Assembly: GCA_032358255.1 (NCBI GenBank)
Contig: JAULBX010030152.1
Location: 1-64,000 of the forward strand
DNA: 64,000 nt
Direction: 5' to 3'
Origin: Heterotrichella gracilis
Taxonomy: Eukaryota > Sar > Xanthophyceae > Tribonematales > Xanthonemataceae
Shown: positions 49,036-57,434 of the stretch, piece by piece
Numbering within the stretch: position 1 is the first letter of the stretch
Layout of the letters: each line of letters opens with the position of its first letter
Program-made: the position numbers and the translations under genes
The notes under the pieces: model-generated
The model's input: the letters and a program-made list of their open reading frames with translations, nothing else
Database searches by the model: none
Told to the model about the DNA's origin: nothing

Positions 49036-49065
49036 GTTCAACGGGGTGGTTATGCACCGTTGAAC
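49036..49065. promoter_or_regulatory. Inverted GTTCAACGG / CCGTTGAAC operator candidate
   Basis: GTTCAACGG at 49036-49044 and CCGTTGAAC at 49057-49065 form an inverted repeat with a 12-bp spacer, between the divergent 48967 and pilM genes. The same half-site appears at 148-164 and 30501-30509. Confidence 0.55.
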
Positions 49066-49143
49066 CAACCCCAACGTGCGGTCGCCCCGGGGATACTTTC
49101 TGGGTGCAGTTCCGGCTGCCCATTTCCAATTCTTGGTCTAAAA

Positions 49144-49593
49144 GTGCCTATTCACATTGTTCTTACGTTCCTGGGTATATTCCTCGCGTTCCTGCTGCCG
49201 CAGCTGCAGGAGGCGGAGGCTTTGTCTCTTGACGCCAAAGCCCAGGCCAAAGCTATGCAAGTTGTAGCCTATCGATCGGCCGCTTCCGACTACTGGAAGT
49301 CGTCTGGTGTGTCGTCTGGAACCATCGCTGACGCCAGCATCGCGCTACCAACTGGCGTGACCCGCCCAGCCAATTGGACCAACGTAGTACAGGGCGGCCG
49401 TCTGTTTGTTTATGAGACAGCGCCATCCAACCAGAAGCAGTTGATGGATGCCCTCGAGAGGCGTGCCCCCTACAACGGTTATTTGTCCGGCTACCGTTCT
49501 GGAACGGTAATCGTCACAAACCGCAACATCAACACCGGGATCACAACTCCCGTCTCCATACCCGCTACCTCTCTCGTACTGGTCTCCAAATGA
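49144..49593 (+). CDS. pilM: PilM-like plasmid type IV pilus protein
   Basis: The 149-residue product has an N-terminal membrane segment (VLTFLGIFLAFLLPQ) and then a domain like IncI-type PilM (AYRSAASDYWKSSGV, then LPTGVTRPANW and RLFVYETA). PilM is needed for the thin conjugative type IV pilus, exact role uncertain. The GTG at 49144 gives the usual PilM length; a TTG at 49060 is the longer option. It overlaps pilV by four bases. The other pil genes are not in this window. Confidence 0.7.
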   Translation: MPIHIVLTFLGIFLAFLLPQLQEAEALSLDAKAQAKAMQVVAYRSAASDYWKSSGVSSGTIADASIALPTGVTRPANWTNVVQGGRLFVYETAPSNQKQLMDALERRAPYNGYLSGYRSGTVIVTNRNINTGITTPVSIPATSLVLVSK

Positions 49594-50855
49594 AACTCAA
49601 ATCCCAACGGGGCTTGACCCTAATCGAAGTGATTATCTCGCTGTCTCTGGTTGCGCTTGGCACCATAGGCTTTATCCAGCTCGCCCAGCGCTCAAGTGAT
49701 GACTTGGATCACGTCGTCGCAGCTGGGAAGATGAACGAAGTTGCTGAAGCAACACGCAACTACGTTCGAGACAACTACACGGCGGTACTGGCTACTGCTA
49801 CAAGCACCGCTCCAGTGTTGATCACTGCTCCCATGCTGGCTACCAGCGGCTATTTGCCAGCTGGTAGCACCGGGAAGAACCGCTACAACCAGACGATTTG
49901 CTCGCTCGTGATTCAACCCACGGCAGGCAACCTGCAGGCCCTGGTGATTGCTGACAATGGCAATACCGTCGATGACGTGACCCTTGGTGATATCGCTGCA
50001 CGCATCGGATCCAGCGGCGGGTCGGTTTTCTCCTCCAGCGCGACCACCATCACCGGCACCTTGGGCGCCTGGTCCGTGCCCTCCAGTACCTTTGACAACA
50101 AGGCGAACAACCTTGGCAGACGTTGCGACGGCACGGCCGGGAATGTGCGCGTGATTACAGGCCGCAATGCTGTGGCACTGTGGTTCGACAAAGGTCAGCA
50201 GGCTGTGACGCAGTGGAAAGACCCCGCTTCGAGCTTCGCTAACTTGCCCGCTACCGGCAATGTCAAAGGCGACTCGCGTATCACCCTTGATAATGGCCGC
50301 GCATTTAGCTGGAACGGTAGTGCGTGGAGTGCCATTTCGCTTGATCAGAACGGCAACCTAATCGTGCCTGGTAAGACGACAGCAAATGTGATCTCTCTCA
50401 GCGCGGTAAGTACGGCTGGAGCTGCATGCAACGCGACCGAGGTTAGCTTGGATAGTGCTGGGCAGCTCCTGTCTTGCCAAAGTGGCGTCTGGAAGGCCAG
50501 TGCTGGTGGCATCACGGAGGGAGGCGGTAGCGCACAGTTTTGGAAGGCGTGGAAGGGACGCACGATTTCCTGCACTGCAACAGGCACATATACCGACCAG
50601 ACTCAGGCCTTCAGCACTAATACCTGGTCAACCTCGTTCTCACTTATGGTCGATGCAAATTCATTGCCTTGGATGAGAGTAGGAGGCGGTGCTTGGCAAC
50701 AAACCCAAAATATCAGCGCCTCTGTCCCTCAAATGACCTATTGCAGCAACCCTGGAGAAGGCAGCGAATGTGGCGGCTACACCACTACCTACAGAACCAT
50801 TTATGAGCACGGAACAATTTCCGGGTTGAGTGGCGCCTGCGGTCAGGGCTTTTAA
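49590..50855 (+). CDS. pilV: PilV-like minor pilin, tip adhesin type
   Basis: The 421-residue product has a type IV prepilin start, QRG then LTLIEVIISLSLVALGTI, with the processing site after Gly8 and the usual Glu five residues later. The long C-terminal part is Ser/Thr/Gly-rich with several Cys, like PilV adhesins that choose recipient cells in conjugation. No shufflon repeats or rci recombinase follow, so this pilV appears fixed. Confidence 0.8.
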   Translation: MKLKSQRGLTLIEVIISLSLVALGTIGFIQLAQRSSDDLDHVVAAGKMNEVAEATRNYVRDNYTAVLATATSTAPVLITAPMLATSGYLPAGSTGKNRYNQTICSLVIQPTAGNLQALVIADNGNTVDDVTLGDIAARIGSSGGSVFSSSATTITGTLGAWSVPSSTFDNKANNLGRRCDGTAGNVRVITGRNAVALWFDKGQQAVTQWKDPASSFANLPATGNVKGDSRITLDNGRAFSWNGSAWSAISLDQNGNLIVPGKTTANVISLSAVSTAGAACNATEVSLDSAGQLLSCQSGVWKASAGGITEGGGSAQFWKAWKGRTISCTATGTYTDQTQAFSTNTWSTSFSLMVDANSLPWMRVGGGAWQQTQNISASVPQMTYCSNPGEGSECGGYTTTYRTIYEHGTISGLSGACGQGF

Positions 50856-50872
50856 GCGTGATTCACCAGGAA

Positions 50873-50900
50873 TGAAAAAGGCGCCTTTCGGCGCCTTTTC
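50873..50900 (+). terminator. Rho-independent terminator
   Basis: AAAAGGCGCC-TTTC-GGCGCCTTTT ends the pilM-pilV unit. It is near the stop of the convergent lipoprotein gene and may act both ways. Confidence 0.85.
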
Positions 50901-50921
50901 GTTCATTTTGCTGCCCGGGCT

Positions 50922-51293
50922 TTACTTGCTGGCCGTCAGTTCCTTCTTCACCGCGTTGACCAGGTTGTCTCGTGCGACCTGGGTGGCCGCCCCGAAGCCA
51001 ACGAAGCCCTCAGGCATGCTGGTGGTCAGGTGCACGACCCCCTTGTCGATCACTGCCTTCACGTCGATCTTGGACTTGGTCTGACCAGTGATCACGCCGG
51101 CGGCGCGATCTCCGCTCTTGATTTCACTCATCGAGCTCACAGCGCGGTAGGTGAGGGTGTAGGCCGTATCCTTGCTCATGCTTGACGGGTAAGGCACATC
51201 GTCGTTCATCGGTTTGGCGATTCCACCGACAGCGCAGCCTGTCAGGGCCAGGGCAGCGGTAACGGAGGCCGCGAGGAAAAGGCGCTTCATCAT
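50922..51293 (-). CDS. Lipoprotein, unknown
   Basis: The 123-residue product has lipobox LTGC near residue 20. The mature domain (AYTLTYRAVSSMSEIKSGDR) is beta-rich. It follows the parB-like gene by 55 bp and may share its transcript. The family is unknown. Confidence 0.75.
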   Translation of the reverse strand: MMKRLFLAASVTAALALTGCAVGGIAKPMNDDVPYPSSMSKDTAYTLTYRAVSSMSEIKSGDRAAGVITGQTKSKIDVKAVIDKGVVHLTTSMPEGFVGFGAATQVARDNLVNAVKKELTASK

Positions 51294-51348
51294 GGTTAGT
51301 TCCTTTGGGTGGTTGGTTGATTGTTGAATTTTGTGCGGTTGGACTTGA

Positions 51349-52440
51349 TCAGGCGGTGCTCGTACTCTTGCGTTTGCCAGTAGAGGAGTTGGCAGCTGGC
51401 TTGGCCTTGGCGCTGGTCTCGATCTGCTCCAGCAATTGTTCGAGCTTCTCGCGAAGTTCCTCGCTCAAGGACTTGAACCCCTTGTCATTGCGGATATTGC
51501 TGACTACGGTGAACAGCTCGGGCGCGGCCTTTCGGATCCATTTCTGGTTGGGGTCAGCAAGATTCTTTTCCGTCACCTTAGCCTTGCCGACCTTCTGAGC
51601 AGCCTTGAGCGCGCGCTCGATGACGGCCAGGGCCTTGCTGCCGTGATCATAAATCGCTTTTACGGCCGTAGCCGCGGCAATGCGGTTTTCGGCCACCAGC
51701 TGGCGCAGGCGCACCGGTGAGTTGGCCAGGGTGAGCAGATCGCGTACGTATTGCTTGGTGAACTGCAGCTTTTCGGAAATCGTCTGGTCATCCAGCCCGT
51801 AGGACTTCAGTCGCTGGCAGACGGCAGCTTTCTCAAGGACCTGCAGCGGCAGTCCGCTGTTGGAGCGCACCAGGGAGACGGTGAGGTCCTGGATCTTGGC
51901 CGCGTCCTTGGAAACAACGACTGGAAGCAACGGTACCGAGGCGCCCTCCTCCACAGCCAGGTCGACGCCAGCGAGGCGGCAATGACCATCGTAGATCATG
52001 ATCACGCTGGTGTCGCCCTTGCGGGTGACGATACCGCCCAGCGGATGCTCTTTCTTGAACCCCTCGGCCTTGATGCTGTTGGCCAGCTCACGAACGTGCT
52101 GGTGGTACTTGCTGTTCTTGAGGCGGACATTGAAGTCCGGGATGATGTGAATCGCGCTGCGAGGGACCATCCACACATCGGATGTACTGCCCCCGACCTC
52201 CTGCAGGACTCCGTCGATGGAGGCCGGCAGAATTTCGATATTTTGAGCGGCGGCGATTCGATCCAGCTCTTCGGCCTGGACCTGCGGCTGGGGCTCCGGG
52301 GCGGCCGCGGTGGGGGGAACCATGGTCGCCGGTGTAGTCGCCTTGGGCGTGGATCCGGCTCTTTTGTAATCCTGAACCTTCACGACCTTGTCGCGCTTGG
52401 GGGCGATGCTGGGTGTAGGTGCGTTTTTCGATTGGGGCAT
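51349..52440 (-). CDS. ParB/KorB-like DNA-binding protein
   Basis: The 363-residue product has a ParB N-terminal domain (about 75-190; motif IYDGHCRLAGVDLA, close to the GxxRxxA nucleotide-binding box). A helix-turn-helix core follows (YGLDDQTISEKLQFTKQYVR), then a C-terminal helical region with a Lys/Ala/Ser-rich tail. No parA gene lies nearby, so this is an orphan that could act as a partition protein or as a KorB-type global regulator. It has its own promoter. Confidence 0.82.
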   Translation of the reverse strand: MPQSKNAPTPSIAPKRDKVVKVQDYKRAGSTPKATTPATMVPPTAAAPEPQPQVQAEELDRIAAAQNIEILPASIDGVLQEVGGSTSDVWMVPRSAIHIIPDFNVRLKNSKYHQHVRELANSIKAEGFKKEHPLGGIVTRKGDTSVIMIYDGHCRLAGVDLAVEEGASVPLLPVVVSKDAAKIQDLTVSLVRSNSGLPLQVLEKAAVCQRLKSYGLDDQTISEKLQFTKQYVRDLLTLANSPVRLRQLVAENRIAAATAVKAIYDHGSKALAVIERALKAAQKVGKAKVTEKNLADPNQKWIRKAAPELFTVVSNIRNDKGFKSLSEELREKLEQLLEQIETSAKAKPAANSSTGKRKSTSTA

Positions 52441-52470
52441 GTTGTGTGAGTGCTTTGTTTGCTCACATTC

Positions 52471-52498
52471 AAGCTAACACGCAAGAGATGTCCGTCAA
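52471..52498 (-). promoter_or_regulatory. Promoter of the ParB-like gene, TTGACG-16-TAGCTT
   Basis: Minus-strand TTGACG (52493-52498) and TAGCTT (52471-52476) are 16 bp apart. The leader is about 25 nt. Confidence 0.6.
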
Positions 52499-52518
52499 CC
52501 CCCCTTGCACTCGGAATA

Positions 52519-52929
52519 TCAGTTCCAGGGCTGGTCAGGCTCAAACTCGTCATAGAGCAAGCCAGGCAAAAGAATGATCTGGGTATCGGACAGCGCGTCT
52601 ACGTCCGCTTCAGCGCCGCAGGTACCCACGTAGTGATAGATGGTTCCGTTCGCCATGCCGATCCATTCTGGGATCTCGTGGCACTCGTAGAGTCCGATGA
52701 CAGGGCCCTTGACGGTGATTTTGTAACCGGGGAAAACGGCCCCAAGGTCGCTGGGCCGAACGGCGTCCATCGACACGCGATCGATGACCAGCGCGGCATC
52801 TGCGCGCATCTTGGCCTGGCTGCCGTGCACCAACACTTCCACGCATCGGCCGGTGGTGTGGTCAAAAACGGCGGCCTGGAAGGCAGCTGCATTTTTGACC
52901 ACATGACCTTTAGTCGTTTCGTAACTCAT
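52519..52929 (-). CDS. Hypothetical protein, paralog of the 41168 gene
   Basis: The 136-residue product shares the pattern F-D-x-T-x-G-x-C-V, DLGAVF, GMANGTIYHYVGTC and ILLPGLLYDEF with the 41168-41665 protein. The -10 GAAACT ends seven bases before the ATG, so the message should be leaderless. No function is known for either paralog. Confidence 0.7.
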   Translation of the reverse strand: MSYETTKGHVVKNAAAFQAAVFDHTTGRCVEVLVHGSQAKMRADAALVIDRVSMDAVRPSDLGAVFPGYKITVKGPVIGLYECHEIPEWIGMANGTIYHYVGTCGAEADVDALSDTQIILLPGLLYDEFEPDQPWN

Positions 52930-53075
52930 CACACGTAGTTTCGCCGTCCCTGCGGGGTCTGTGGGCCTGCTCAACGCAGTGCATTTGGCGTGTAGAGTGG
53001 CTTTTTGTGGCGACGCCCAGGTTCTGGCGGCTGGATGCGCAGTTGGGCAGAAACCTCAGCTGTCCAGCAATCCCC

Positions 53076-53900
53076 TTATTCGAGCAGGGCTCGGACCTCT
53101 TGCTGTGTGGTCCAGGACTCCAGATCGTTGACCAGGACGTCCTGCATGGCCATGCCAAGGGTGGCGGCGGCTTCCAACGGGAAGCTCCTGGTCATCAGGG
53201 ATGGGCTGAGCTTCGCCTCCATGGCGCGGCAGCGCCACGATGCGATTTTGATCAGGGCCGGCATTGGCTGCATGCTGCGCTCGTGGTGCGCTGTTTCATG
53301 ACTTTCCAGCACCACGGCCAGATCCTCTCCCAGCCCCCAGGCCCTGGCAAAACCGCCCCCGGCCTGAGCGTAGCTGTAGCCCAGTGCCTCAAACTCAGCT
53401 GCGGCACGGTCAACGTGAAAGACCGGGATGTCTTCGTCCAGCTCGGCCATCTCCAGCGGCAGTGCGTGGTGCATGATCATGGTGCCGACCGTGGTAAGCA
53501 GTCCTGCCGTGAATGGCAAGGGCCCCATGTGGCGGTACCTGGCCATGCGACGGGACAGCTTGGCGACATTCAGGCTGAAACGCCAGTACTGCTGCATGTT
53601 CACGCCCTTGACCTCGCGCAGCGAAGTGCTCAGCGCAGCGGCCAGGATCACTTCACGCACCTGGTTCAGGCCCAGCACGGCCAGCGTATCGCTGACGGTC
53701 GCTGCGGGCCGCGTGAGATTGAATATCGCGGAGTTGGCCATGCGCAGCAGACGCACAGTCAGACCCGGATCTTGGGAAATCAGTGAGCTGATCTTGAGCA
53801 AGTCGGGTTCCGTGCGCCCCATTTCGTGCATGGCCAGCGCCAGCACACGGGGAATGCTCGGCAGGTTTTCCGGATGGGCCAGCAGTTCGTTGAGATCCAT
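53076..53900 (-). CDS. HDOD domain protein
   Basis: The 274-residue product is an HDOD signalling domain (PSIPRVLALAMHEMGRTEPD, then KISSLISQDPGLTVRLLRMA, then ATVSDTLAVLGLNQVREVIL). Such proteins relate to HD phosphohydrolases but usually lack the metal site, and act in signal transduction. It is the last gene of a five-gene operon with exported proteins. Confidence 0.88.
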   Translation of the reverse strand: MDLNELLAHPENLPSIPRVLALAMHEMGRTEPDLLKISSLISQDPGLTVRLLRMANSAIFNLTRPAATVSDTLAVLGLNQVREVILAAALSTSLREVKGVNMQQYWRFSLNVAKLSRRMARYRHMGPLPFTAGLLTTVGTMIMHHALPLEMAELDEDIPVFHVDRAAAEFEALGYSYAQAGGGFARAWGLGEDLAVVLESHETAHHERSMQPMPALIKIASWRCRAMEAKLSPSLMTRSFPLEAAATLGMAMQDVLVNDLESWTTQQEVRALLE

Positions 53901-53936
53901 GACTATTTCCCTGACTTTCTTTGATTTGTATCCTGC

Positions 53937-54665
53937 TTATTCGAGCGGAGACATCGACGTTTCGTAGATGTCGTTCCCAACCTTGAGAGGCGGGACAGGC
54001 AGTCCTTCGCGCACTGCGCCGCGAAGCTTGTCGAACTCGGAGTCGCTGACCTGACTGGTGCGACCCCTGGAGAGCTTGAGACGTTCCGGGCTCGCGCCAT
54101 TCGACTGCGCTGCCGTTTTGTGCACCACTCGGTCGGATGAGCTGCGCTGGTCCATCGCATCGCTTGCGCGTTGGCGGTCATCAAACCGTTCGGCCGCTTC
54201 ATTGATCTTCCAGAACACATCCTCGATGATCAGCCCGTATCGCTCTTTGGTGCGGACCTTCAAGTGGTCTTCGACCTGAGCGAGTGTGAGCCCGTAGCCG
54301 GCCTTCTTGGCCTCGAAACTGCGGCCCACTTCAACCATGACCAGGAATCGGTGTGCGCGCGCGTCGGATGCAATCACCCTGAAACGATACATCGCGGCCA
54401 GGACTTCCAGCGCCAGAAGGTGTTCGCGCACAGACTGATGAATCATGTCCGTGCGCAATTCCATGCGCTCAGCCAGGTTCATGCGAGAGGCGAAGTCGGC
54501 CTTGTCCTTGCGCCCGCCCAGCGGGATATCTGCGGTCAGCAGTTTTATAAGTCGACGGATCATCGTGTTTTTGTGCGTGCGAACTGTGAGCGCAGGGATG
54601 GCGATCTTTCTACCCGATTCCTTCTTCGGAGGCAAGGTATAGGCCGCGCCTGCAATCCCCTGCAT
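53937..54665 (-). CDS. Hypothetical protein
   Basis: The 242-residue product is helical and basic, with no signal peptide. The start at 54665 shares a base with the stop of the lipoprotein gene (TGATG). The C-terminal third is Ser/Arg-rich and looks disordered. It precedes the HDOD gene by 36 bp. Function is unknown. Confidence 0.7.
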   Translation of the reverse strand: MQGIAGAAYTLPPKKESGRKIAIPALTVRTHKNTMIRRLIKLLTADIPLGGRKDKADFASRMNLAERMELRTDMIHQSVREHLLALEVLAAMYRFRVIASDARAHRFLVMVEVGRSFEAKKAGYGLTLAQVEDHLKVRTKERYGLIIEDVFWKINEAAERFDDRQRASDAMDQRSSSDRVVHKTAAQSNGASPERLKLSRGRTSQVSDSEFDKLRGAVREGLPVPPLKVGNDIYETSMSPLE

Positions 54666-55009
54666 CAGATCAGCCACTTCCACTTGCCGTCATCGTAGGA
54701 GAACAGGCCCTGGCCCGTGGTGTTTCGCTTGTTGCGCTCACCGCCTTTAAATTCGACATCCAGCTCGTACTTGAACTGGCATGCGATGGGCCTGCCTTTG
54801 CTGTCGGGGCGCTTTTCGGGCTCTCTACAGGTGACCTCGGACACCTTGACGCTGTTCACCTTACCGCCGATGAAGGACAACGCGCGCGTTTCGCGCAGTT
54901 TCAGGCCTTCTTCGATGAATGCGGCTTCAGGCTTGGAGGGGCCATCCATACAGGCGGTCAGCGAGGCCGCGGCAAGGGCGACAAGGATCATTTTTGCGAT
55001 GGACTTCAT
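54665..55009 (-). CDS. Lipoprotein, unknown
   Basis: The 114-residue product has lipobox LTAC near residue 20 and a small mature domain with one Cys pair (VTCREP and IACQFKYEL). It is in the middle of the operon 55720-53076. The family is unknown. Confidence 0.75.
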   Translation of the reverse strand: MKSIAKMILVALAAASLTACMDGPSKPEAAFIEEGLKLRETRALSFIGGKVNSVKVSEVTCREPEKRPDSKGRPIACQFKYELDVEFKGGERNKRNTTGQGLFSYDDGKWKWLI

Positions 55010-55053
55010 GGGCAAAGCTTTCAGTTGGATGTTGAGACGACTGCTGCTCGCAC

Positions 55054-55446
55054 TTACGGCAGCTTGTTGAGGATTTCCTGTTTGACCTCGACCACCATTC
55101 CTTCGGCCTGCAGGAGTTTGCACCCCAGGGAAACTTCCTGGCTGTACTGCGCGGGGATGATGGCAGAGCCGGTGCACAGCTTGTTCTGCAGGAACTGCAC
55201 TTTGGCGTGTTCGAACTTCAGGGCAAGCGTTGCACCTTCCTTGGCGGTTTCGAGCAGCTGGCGCGGGTTGCTGGCGACGTAGCGCTGGACTTCCGCAAGG
55301 AAGGTTGCCGGGTTGGGCACCACGCCACTGAGCGAGGCGCCGGCCTGCGAAAGTGTGCTGGTCAGTTCGGCTGCGCTGAATTGTGCGTGGGCACTGGAAG
55401 TTGACAGCACGAGTACCGCGCAGATATAGCCGATCTGCTTACGCAT
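55054..55446 (-). CDS. Exported hypothetical protein
   Basis: The 130-residue product has a signal peptide cleaved after AHA (residue 21). The mature part is helical and has two cysteines (NKLCTG and SLGCKLL). It overlaps the gene before it by eight bases. Function is unknown. Confidence 0.7.
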   Translation of the reverse strand: MRKQIGYICAVLVLSTSSAHAQFSAAELTSTLSQAGASLSGVVPNPATFLAEVQRYVASNPRQLLETAKEGATLALKFEHAKVQFLQNKLCTGSAIIPAQYSQEVSLGCKLLQAEGMVVEVKQEILNKLP

Positions 55447-55720
55447 GGGGTTTCTCCGTGTGGTTGCTCGTGGGATTGGGCTGGGCAAACTGGGCCATGG
55501 CCATCGCAAGTGTGTAATGGGCCTGGTCCTGCAGAAGCGCCGCGAGGATTTCGGCATCCTTTGCCGCGTCTACCGGGTCTCGCTCCAGGGCATCGATCAG
55601 CGCGACCTTGACCCAGTCGTGCATGTTCGAGCTCAGCATGGCATTGCGGACCTGCGGACAGATCTGGTCGGGGTCTGCCGAGGCCTCGACCAGGTGCGGA
55701 TTGATGGGTGATTTGAGCAT
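55439..55720 (-). CDS. Hypothetical helical protein
   Basis: The 93-residue product is helical and acidic (PQVRNAMLSSNMHDWVKVAL). It is the first gene of the operon that ends with the HDOD gene. TTAGAGG lies directly before the ATG and no strong promoter is evident. The family is unknown. Confidence 0.6.
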   Translation of the reverse strand: MLKSPINPHLVEASADPDQICPQVRNAMLSSNMHDWVKVALIDALERDPVDAAKDAEILAALLQDQAHYTLAMAMAQFAQPNPTSNHTEKPHA

Positions 55721-55882
55721 GCCTCTAAATTACTTTAACTGCAGACCCGAGAGGCGACTTCAACACCCCCCACAGGGGCCGTAGAGCCGATTTTGGCGGG
55801 TTTTTTGGGGCCGGCCGCCCACTTGGGTGCATTCACGGGGCCGAAGCCTGCAGCTGCTCTTGGCTTATGAGTCACAGCGGGC

Positions 55883-56227
55883 TCAGTGCAGGGCCAGTTC
55901 GGTGGCCGGTGTCTTGGGGATGCTGAGGACTTCGAAGTCTTTTGCGAGGTAGCTGTTCAGGACCTGGCCGCGCATGGTGGGGCCCACGTAGGTGATGGCG
56001 GTACCGGCGCTCAGCACGCAGACGATCTCGCCGCTCTTGCGGTGCTTGAGCGTGGCGCCAGGCGCAAGCTGGCGAACGATGGTCGGGACGAAGGGCTGGG
56101 TGCGGGCGCGCCCCTTGGTTTGCAGTCTTCGGTGCGCCTGCACTGCGTTGAAAGCGTGTCGCTCGATGTCGCCCAGGGAAATGCCGCGCTGGGCGGGGCC
56201 TGTCTTGCGATTGTTGGTCGTTTGCAT
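55883..56227 (-). CDS. Hypothetical protein
   Basis: The 114-residue product has a basic N-terminus and a beta-rich C-terminal domain (ATLKHRKSGEIVCVLSAGTA) that may be a small barrel. Its promoter lies at 56268-56295. A copy of AAGTSACTT (56247-56255) lies in its leader. Function is unknown. Confidence 0.7.
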   Translation of the reverse strand: MQTTNNRKTGPAQRGISLGDIERHAFNAVQAHRRLQTKGRARTQPFVPTIVRQLAPGATLKHRKSGEIVCVLSAGTAITYVGPTMRGQVLNSYLAKDFEVLSIPKTPATELALH

Positions 56228-56267
56228 TTGATGGTTCTTTGTTGAAAAGTGACTTTTTCTTGAGAAC

Positions 56268-56295
56268 AGATTACGACAGGTCGCCCTTTCGTCAA
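56268..56295 (-). promoter_or_regulatory. Promoter TTGACG-16-TAATCT
   Basis: Minus-strand TTGACG (56290-56295) and TAATCT (56268-56273) are 16 bp apart. The AAGTSACTT site lies downstream in the transcribed leader, where a bound protein could block elongation. Confidence 0.6.
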
Positions 56296-56299
56296 CCCT

Positions 56300-56710
56300 T
56301 CAGCCCATGGATTTCGAGGGGTCGGTGGCGTTGTAGTAGTCGCCCTTGTTGCCGTACCCGTAGATGCGAGTGAGTGCGCCGTTCGTGATGTGCACGACGA
56401 TGTTGCCGTGAAGGTCCCTGTATTGATCGCCTCGCTTTCGGAGGTAGAGATCCACGATGCCGCGGCCGTCGGCCGTGAGCTCGAAGCCTTTGCGAAACTC
56501 GGCCCAGGTGCCGTAGTCGTCCAGGTCGGTGTCAGCCCATTTCGGGTCGTTGGAGACGAGTGCAATGTTGATAGACGGCTCTGCGTTGGTCTTCGTGTTG
56601 CCACGCCAGCCCGGTTCGATCACAACGGATGCGGGGCTCAACTGTGCTTCGCGCGCGGCGGCGCTGCGGATACGGGCAACATCTTCTGCGGTGGGTTTGT
56701 ATTTCGGCAT
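56300..56710 (-). CDS. Hypothetical protein
   Basis: The 136-residue product is mixed alpha/beta (SINIALVSNDPKWADTDLDD). It has its own promoter, divergent from a lipoprotein gene. The family is unknown. Confidence 0.7.
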   Translation of the reverse strand: MPKYKPTAEDVARIRSAAAREAQLSPASVVIEPGWRGNTKTNAEPSINIALVSNDPKWADTDLDDYGTWAEFRKGFELTADGRGIVDLYLRKRGDQYRDLHGNIVVHITNGALTRIYGYGNKGDYYNATDPSKSMG

Positions 56711-56735
56711 GGATATTCAGTATTGACTGAGGATC

Positions 56736-56784
56736 AACATACCGGAATTTGTTGGTTTGACAAGGCCGATTGTGGCGATATTTC
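56736..56784. promoter_or_regulatory. Divergent promoters with overlapping -35 boxes
   Basis: TTGACA at 56757-56762 reads right, with TATTTC 16 bp on at 56779-56784. TTGTCA on the other strand (56758-56763) reads left, with TATGTT 16 bp on at 56736-56741. The two -35 boxes share five bases, so polymerase can bind only one way at a time. Confidence 0.6.
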
Positions 56785-56825
56785 CGATAGCATCTGGCTC
56801 TCAAACAACGAACTTCGGGAGGATC

Positions 56826-57365
56826 ATGCTGCGTGCTGTGCTTATCGCTTTTTTGGCTTTGCTGATTTCAGCTTGCGCATCTGTAGCGGATGACCTGGAT
56901 GAGTCTGGGTATCGGTTAGACCGCAAGAGCATTTCGGTCCAACCGTATGGGCTCAACTATGTCATCAATGCCCAGCTTGAGTTAGCAGGTCAAGTCCGCA
57001 GCGTTTCGATGTATGTCAGTGCGTGCAAGGAGATGAGTCGCAACAGTGAGGCATATCGGATCGACGGTGAAATGGTCCTCATGCGGTTGACTGATTCTTC
57101 AGCAGCGCGACAAAAACTCAGAGTCGAACTGTGTCAGCTTGGCAAGCCTATCGCGGATCGAATGGAGAGTAGCCTTAGTGACAACGACAAGCTCATTCGG
57201 CAACTTCAAATGATGCAGGCTGACGCGTTCGAAGAAAGCGTGCGTGCGGAACGATCTGCAAACGCCCAGAAGATGATGGTTCCGCCACGGCCCGCACAGC
57301 CTACCCCGGGCGTACAGTGCACATCTCAGCGATTGGGAAATCAGGTCTATACCAACTGCAACTGA
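56826..57365 (+). CDS. Lipoprotein, unknown
   Basis: The 179-residue product has lipobox ISAC near residue 17, a mixed middle and a Pro-rich stretch before the end VQCTSQRLGNQVYTNCN, a C-terminal pattern seen in several small lipoproteins. GGGAGGA precedes the ATG. It has its own promoter and terminator. Confidence 0.75.
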   Translation: MLRAVLIAFLALLISACASVADDLDESGYRLDRKSISVQPYGLNYVINAQLELAGQVRSVSMYVSACKEMSRNSEAYRIDGEMVLMRLTDSSAARQKLRVELCQLGKPIADRMESSLSDNDKLIRQLQMMQADAFEESVRAERSANAQKMMVPPRPAQPTPGVQCTSQRLGNQVYTNCN

Positions 57366-57383
57366 TAATAGCTAGCACCAAAG

Positions 57384-57426
57384 AAAAAAGCCCAGCTGTC
57401 TTCCGACGCGCTGGGCTTTTTCTTGT
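57384..57426. terminator. Bidirectional terminator
   Basis: AAAAAAGCCCAGC / GCTGGGCTTTTTC ends the lipoprotein gene and the leftward operon that stops at 57435. Confidence 0.9.
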
Positions 57427-57434
57427 GGACGTAC

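Noticed and set aside
51349-52440. Complete ParABS partition locus
   Set aside because: Only a ParB-like gene is present; no ParA-type ATPase lies near it, so a partition locus cannot be claimed.
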